Assembly (NCBI GenBank): GCA_038326725.1
Contig: JBBQKI010000041.1
Coordinates: forward strand, 1 to 16,173
Direction of reading: 5' to 3'
Origin: JBBQKI01 sp038326725
Lineage (GTDB): Bacteria; Bacteroidota; Bacteroidia; Flavobacteriales; Flavobacteriaceae
Length of the DNA stretch: 16,173 nucleotides
Shown here: positions 12,844-16,173 of the stretch, piece by piece
Numbering within the stretch: position 1 is the first letter of the stretch
How the letters are laid out: every line of letters begins with the position of its first letter
The notes under the pieces: model-generated
Databases searched by the model: none
What the model saw: the letters and a program-made list of their open reading frames with translations, nothing else
What the model was told of the DNA's origin: nothing
Position numbers and translations under genes: made by a program

Positions 12844-13140
12844 TTAGCGTAGAATTAATTTACTAATCAATTCCTTCCCCAATTCCTCATTCAGGAGTTT
12901 TATTATTTTTTCTTTGCCGTAACTCAATTCCTCCCTCAAAACCGAGGAATTCAACTGCACAAAAAGCGTATCCCGATCCAATTTTATTTCAATGGTATAT
13001 TTTGCGATTGCCACCCCCATCACCTTGTTCCACGCATCTTTTACTTCCACTTTGTCTAAGCCCTTTTCCAACCGGTTTGTTTGTATAAATTCTTTTAAAA
13101 CTTCTCCCAAGGTGCTGTTTTCGTTGTGCCGCTTTGCCAT
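12844..13140 (-). CDS. DUF721 (DciA-like) protein
   Basis: A 98-residue protein fitting the DUF721 family: LGEVLKEFI (11-19), VKDAWNKVMG (33-42; the Trp is a family hallmark) and LDRDTLFVQLNSSVLREELSY (54-74 region, positions only). DUF721 includes DciA, the loader of the replicative helicase DnaB in bacteria lacking DnaC/DnaI. The short form here is the KH-like core alone, without the extended tail of proteobacterial DciA. Its ATG shares one base with the preceding stop (TAATG), and it lies two genes from recF, a setting also seen in other phyla. Helicase loading is likely from family and context but not proven for Bacteroidota. Confidence 0.85.
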   Translation of the reverse strand: MAKRHNENSTLGEVLKEFIQTNRLEKGLDKVEVKDAWNKVMGVAIAKYTIEIKLDRDTLFVQLNSSVLREELSYGKEKIIKLLNEELGKELISKLILR

Positions 13141-13571
13141 TATTCTAGGTTGAAATTAAATTTTGTAAATTTTTTATAGGTATATATTTTTCCGTCCGAA
13201 ACTTTCATTTTTAAAATACTGTCCTTTGCCATCACAACCGTTTCCTTCCACGAATCGAATGGGGTTTTGTAATGAAGCCTTAAACTATCCTCTTCGATTT
13301 TTAATGTAAATTCTTCAACAAAATTGTTAGTGCTAAATGTCCCATCAAGATTTGGGGAAACTTTGATTCGCGTGCCCAAATCTCCCTTAATGTTTATAAA
13401 ATCCACGGTAGTACTGATGCTGAAATCCTTTTTCACACCATTGGGAAGTTTGACTTCGGTGATTTCCCAGTACCCTTTCAAATTTTCTTTTTGTTCCATC
13501 GGATCCTGTTTTGCACAGCAAAGGGCGAAGAAGGATAGGGCGAAAAGTAGGAACCGATAAGTGAAATGCAT
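13140..13571 (-). CDS. Lipocalin-like putative lipoprotein between recF and DUF721
   Basis: From the chosen ATG (13571) the protein has 143 residues and starts MHFTYRFLLFALSFFALCC, a signal peptide with a lipobox-like end (Cys18 or Cys19). The longer frame to 13619 only adds codons read from a CCATCAA repeat, so I reject it. The rest is a beta-rich domain with LKGYWEITEV (31-40) and later DSILKMKVSDGKIYTYKKF. This resembles the small lipocalin-like domains common in Flavobacteriaceae. The role is unknown. Its stop is coupled to the DUF721 start, so it shares that transcript. Whether it has any link to replication is doubtful. Confidence 0.75.
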   Translation of the reverse strand: MHFTYRFLLFALSFFALCCAKQDPMEQKENLKGYWEITEVKLPNGVKKDFSISTTVDFINIKGDLGTRIKVSPNLDGTFSTNNFVEEFTLKIEEDSLRLHYKTPFDSWKETVVMAKDSILKMKVSDGKIYTYKKFTKFNFNLE

Positions 13572-13612
13572 ATTCAGAAAATTATAAATTAAATTTAAAA
13601 TATTTTTAACCA

Positions 13613-13629
13613 CCATCAACCATCAACCA
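13613..13629. repeat. 7-bp-period repeat (CCATCAA) abutting the recF stop
   Basis: CCATCAA at 13613-13619 and 13620-13626, then CCA. It ends 4 bases from the recF stop codon (complement at 13633-13635). The same unit begins the array at 299. Confidence 0.6.
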
Positions 13630-13632
13630 ATA

Positions 13633-14712
13633 TCATAACGGGAACATTTTATAGGTTTGGTGCACTTTTTTGATTACATTTTCGGTTCGCTCCGCATGGG
13701 TATCGCTGATGAACAGTTGCCCGAAATTTTCATTGTCCACCAACGAAATTAATTGCTGTACACGGAATTCATCCAATTTATCAAAAACATCGTCAAGCAA
13801 TAATATTGGGTTGACTTTATTATGGGTCTTTATAAAATCGAACTGGGCCAGTTTTAATGCAATTAAATACGATTTTTGCTGCCCCTGCGACCCGAATTTT
13901 TTTATGGGATGCCCACTGATTTCGAAAGAAAGATCGTCTTTGTGAATACCAAAATTACTGTATTGTGTAATTTTATCTTTTATAAAATTTTCCTTTAAAA
14001 GCGTTAAAAGATCATTTTCCTTTAATTGAGAGTCGTATTTCAAATCCACGGCTTCATTCCCACCGCTGATTGCCAAATAACGCATTTGGAAAATGGGCAG
14101 GAATTCCTCCAAAAAAGCAGCCCGTTTCCCATAAATTTGGGTGCCGAAATTATGCAATTGTTCGTTGTAAATTTCCAGGGTGTCCTGATTGTGTGTGTGG
14201 TTTACGGCAAAATATTTTAACAACGAATTGCGCTGCGCCAACACTTTGTTGTAACTGATCAACGATTGCAAATACGAAGGATCGCCTTGCGATATTACCC
14301 CATCCATAAATTTCCTCCGCGTATCGCTACCTTCAATAATGAGGTCCCGATCGGCGGGTGAAATAATAACTAAAGGCAAAAACCCAATGTGCTCACTGAA
14401 CTTTTCGTAAATTTTGCCGTTGCGTTTTAGTATTTTTTTTTGGTTTCGTTTTGCACTGACCAATATTTTTTCGGCCCTTTTGTTTTTTTCATAAATGCCC
14501 TCGATGACGAAAAAATCTTCTTCATGCTTGATATTCTGCCCGGTAATGGGGTTAAAATAACTTTTCCCGAAGGATAAATGATAGATCGCGTCCAGTACAT
14601 TGGTCTTCCCAACCCCGTTTGGCCCCACAAAGCAATTGATCTTTGGATCGAATTCAAAGGTTTCCGATTCAAAATTTTTATAGTTGAGCAATGATAATTT
14701 TTGTAAAACCAT
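13633..14712 (-). CDS. recF: DNA replication/repair protein RecF
   Basis: A 359-residue SMC-like ATPase that binds gapped DNA and, with RecO and RecR, loads RecA. The N-terminal segment LSLLNYKNFE (6-15) is typical. Walker A is GPNGVGKT (30-37), the ABC-type signature is FGSQGQQKS (273-281), and Walker B with D-loop is ILLLDDVFDKLD (303-314), followed by ISDTHAER (335-342). The length is normal for RecF, whose arm is short compared with Rad50. It is first in a minus-strand run with the lipoprotein-like and DUF721 genes, and is divergent from the TPR-ribH unit. dnaA and dnaN, frequent recF neighbours elsewhere, are not in the window. No consensus promoter was found upstream. Confidence 0.96.
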   Translation of the reverse strand: MVLQKLSLLNYKNFESETFEFDPKINCFVGPNGVGKTNVLDAIYHLSFGKSYFNPITGQNIKHEEDFFVIEGIYEKNKRAEKILVSAKRNQKKILKRNGKIYEKFSEHIGFLPLVIISPADRDLIIEGSDTRRKFMDGVISQGDPSYLQSLISYNKVLAQRNSLLKYFAVNHTHNQDTLEIYNEQLHNFGTQIYGKRAAFLEEFLPIFQMRYLAISGGNEAVDLKYDSQLKENDLLTLLKENFIKDKITQYSNFGIHKDDLSFEISGHPIKKFGSQGQQKSYLIALKLAQFDFIKTHNKVNPILLLDDVFDKLDEFRVQQLISLVDNENFGQLFISDTHAERTENVIKKVHQTYKMFPL

Positions 14713-14800
14713 AAAAATGAAAGGGTTGTAATTTATATTTTAGGATAAAAATTCTTAAAAACAGCATTGCAAATTATTGAAAAATAAGAAATATTAATCC

Positions 14801-14830
14801 TTTTAAATTCCATTAAAAATTTTATTTTTG
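14801..14830 (+). promoter_or_regulatory. Bacteroidota-type promoter for the TPR-ribH unit
   Basis: TATTTTTG (14823-14830) fits the -7 consensus; the -33 site 19 bases upstream reads TTT (14801-14803), one base off TTG. The ATG is 20 bases downstream. No FMN riboswitch fits in the short leader. Confidence 0.6.
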
Positions 14831-14850
14831 CCCCTCAATAAAGCTGAACT

Positions 14851-15618
14851 ATGGCAACTTACAATAAACGCGGGGGCAAACCTAGAACCAAGGAAGAAAA
14901 AGACGAAAATTTCGAGGAAAACAGCACCACGGCAGGCGTGTTCAATACCTTGGATGAAGGTGCTTCGCGTTCAGAAGCGTTCATTGAAAAAAATCAAAAA
15001 ATCATATTTGGTTTTATAGGCGTTGTGGCCGTTGCAGTACTTGGCTATTTTTTATACCAAGAATACATTCAAAAACCCAAGGAAGCCGAAGCGATGAACG
15101 ATATGTTCCAAGCACAAAGCTATTGGGAAGAAGCCTTAACAGCAACTGCTAAAGATTCATTGTACAATCTTTCCCTTAATGGTGGAAATGGAAAATACGG
15201 ATTTATCGATATTATCGAAAATTACGGGGGTACCGATGCTGCAAACCTTGCAAATTATTACGCGGGGACAGCATATTTGAATACCAAACAATATCAAAAA
15301 GCCATTGAGCATCTTGATAATTTCAGCAGTGATGACGAAACCGTTGCACCCATTGCCAAAGGTGCTATTGGTGATGCCTTTGTGCAATTGAACCAAAAAG
15401 AGGAAGCCTTGAAATATTATGAAGAAGCGGCTTCTATGCGGGAAAATGAATTTACAACCCCTCGATTTTTGCTTAAGGCTGGCTACATTGCAATGGATTT
15501 AGGCAATACCGATGCAGCCCTAAAACATTTCAAAAAAATTAATGAAGAATACCCAAAATCTGCGGAAGCTGTAAAAGCTACTGTTTATGCTGCCCAAGCG
15601 GAAGCAATGAAAGAGTAA
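14851..15618 (+). CDS. Membrane-anchored tetratricopeptide-repeat protein
   Basis: A 255-residue protein. A charged cytoplasmic N-terminus of about 50 residues is followed by one membrane helix at 51-69 (IIFGFIGVVAVAVLGYFLY). The domain on the far side has TPR helices at about 132-160 (LANYYAGTAYLNTKQYQKAI), 168-198 and 205-235 (LGNTDAALKHFKKI). The layout recalls YfgM of proteobacteria, a SecYEG- and PpiD-associated periplasmic protein, but homology cannot be shown by eye. It is separated from ribH by 2 bases and probably co-translated with it. The link is probably transcriptional convenience rather than a role in riboflavin synthesis. Confidence 0.85.
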   Translation: MATYNKRGGKPRTKEEKDENFEENSTTAGVFNTLDEGASRSEAFIEKNQKIIFGFIGVVAVAVLGYFLYQEYIQKPKEAEAMNDMFQAQSYWEEALTATAKDSLYNLSLNGGNGKYGFIDIIENYGGTDAANLANYYAGTAYLNTKQYQKAIEHLDNFSSDDETVAPIAKGAIGDAFVQLNQKEEALKYYEEAASMRENEFTTPRFLLKAGYIAMDLGNTDAALKHFKKINEEYPKSAEAVKATVYAAQAEAMKE

Positions 15619-15620
15619 AA

Positions 15621-16118
15621 ATGGCAACATCCGAAAAAAATTTATCGGCCTACGATAAAGCTACAATCCCAAACGCGAAAGACTTTCGGTTTGGGATTGT
15701 TGTTTCAGAATGGAACCCCAAAGTAACCCAAGGTATGTTTCAAGGCGCTTTTGATGCTTTGAAAGATTGTGGCGCCATCAATGATAATATCGTTCGTTGG
15801 AACGTCCCCGGCAGTTTCGAGCTTATTTATGCCTGCAAGCGAATGCAGAAATCCTATGATATGTTGGATGCCATTATTGCCATTGGAAGTGTGATTCAAG
15901 GCGACACCAAGCATTTTGATTACGTTTGCGAAGCTGTCTCCCAAGGCATAAAAGATCTGAACTTGGAAGGCACCATCCCCGTTATATTTTGTGTATTGAC
16001 CGACAATACAATGCAACAAGCCATCGACCGAAGCGGGGGCAAGCTGGGCAACAAAGGAATTGAAGCTGCAATAGCTGCCATCAAAATGGCACAACTGAAA
16101 AAAGATTCTAAATTTTAA
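15621..16118 (+). CDS. ribH: 6,7-dimethyl-8-ribityllumazine synthase
   Basis: A 165-residue enzyme of riboflavin biosynthesis. It condenses 5-amino-6-ribitylamino-uracil with 3,4-dihydroxy-2-butanone 4-phosphate to give lumazine, which RibE dismutates to riboflavin. Motifs in order: SEWNPKVTQGM (29-39; aromatic Trp31 stacks on the pyrimidine), VPGSFE (62-67), IGSVIQGDTKHFDYV (88-102; general base His98), VLTDNTMQQAIDR (125-137; Arg137 for the phosphate) and GNKGIEAA (143-150). It belongs to the class forming large icosahedral or pentameric shells. The last codons (DSKF and stop) are part of a 7-bp repeat array that continues to the window edge, so the tail beyond about Lys160 is probably repeat-derived. 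Confidence 0.96.
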   Translation: MATSEKNLSAYDKATIPNAKDFRFGIVVSEWNPKVTQGMFQGAFDALKDCGAINDNIVRWNVPGSFELIYACKRMQKSYDMLDAIIAIGSVIQGDTKHFDYVCEAVSQGIKDLNLEGTIPVIFCVLTDNTMQQAIDRSGGKLGNKGIEAAIAAIKMAQLKKDSKF

Positions 16119-16173
16119 AATTCTAAATTCTAAATTTTAAAATTCCAAATTCCAAATTCCAAATTCCAAATTC
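16105..16173. repeat. 7-bp tandem repeat array (ATTCYAA) running off the window
   Basis: Nine heptamers plus a partial one: ATTCTAA, ATTTTAA (contains the ribH stop), an extra A, ATTCTAA twice, ATTTTAA, an extra A, ATTCCAA four times, ATTC. A 19-base stretch is repeated exactly at 16105-16123 and 16127-16145. The array starts inside ribH and is cut by the window end, so its length is unknown. Confidence 0.9.

Noticed and set aside
13572..13619. Longer N-terminus for the lipocalin-like lipoprotein
   Set aside because: The added codons come from a CCATCAA repeat and would bury the signal peptide; the ATG at 13571 gives a proper signal sequence.
14713..14850. FMN riboswitch for the ribH unit
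   Set aside because: The region is too short and lacks the conserved RFN segments, and ribH is second in the unit with a 2-base gap.
16105..16173. CRISPR array
   Set aside because: Seven-base units directly abut with no spacers, and there are no cas genes.

Overview
The window reads as chromosomal DNA of a marine- or soil-type member of Flavobacteriaceae (phylum Bacteroidota). The supporting signs are a GldI-type lipoprotein isomerase, a secreted enzyme with a C-terminal type IX secretion (T9SS) sorting domain, DUF3810 and other flavobacterial families, AT-rich spacers, no strong Shine-Dalgarno sites, and promoters of the Bacteroidota form TTG-N19-TAnnTTTG. No rRNA, tRNA, CRISPR array or intact transposase was seen.

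Layout. 1-110: the start of a RelA/SpoT-like (p)ppGpp enzyme leaving the left edge. 111-408: a repeat-rich spacer ending in a terminator. 409-1529: a two-gene operon of a PRC-barrel protein and a membrane-anchored protein. 1530-2620: an accessory-looking stretch with G-runs, an imperfect palindrome, one secreted Cys-rich orphan protein and a long inverted repeat. 2621-4536 (minus): an SMR exporter, an alpha/beta hydrolase and a TrmH-family RNA methyltransferase. 4631-7203 (minus): a T9SS-exported serine hydrolase followed by a DUF3810 membrane protein with an HExxH motif. 7419-8897 (plus): a PepD-type dipeptidase, with a shared bidirectional terminator after it. 9001-11681 (minus): NrnA-like DHH phosphoesterase, GldI, and a cyclophilin-FKBP double isomerase lipoprotein. 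11802-12221 (plus): nucleoside diphosphate kinase, divergent from nrnA, with well-formed promoters for both. 12275-12769 (minus): a RelE/ParE-type toxin-antitoxin pair whose toxin frame is broken by one base. 12844-14712 (minus): recF, a small lipoprotein-like gene and a DUF721 (DciA-like) gene. 14851-16118 (plus): a membrane-anchored TPR protein and lumazine synthase RibH.

Most genes are housekeeping: replication and repair, RNA turnover, nucleotide balance, riboflavin synthesis, envelope protein folding. The less ordinary material is: (i) several short tandem repeats with unrelated unit sequences but the same 7-bp period, some overlapping or abutting stop codons; (ii) the toxin frameshift, which lies exactly on a slippery-type heptamer; (iii) the accessory stretch at 1530-2620; and (iv) an HExxH-bearing DUF3810 protein encoded directly behind a secreted serine hydrolase. 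I found no clearly new multi-gene defence or mobile system.
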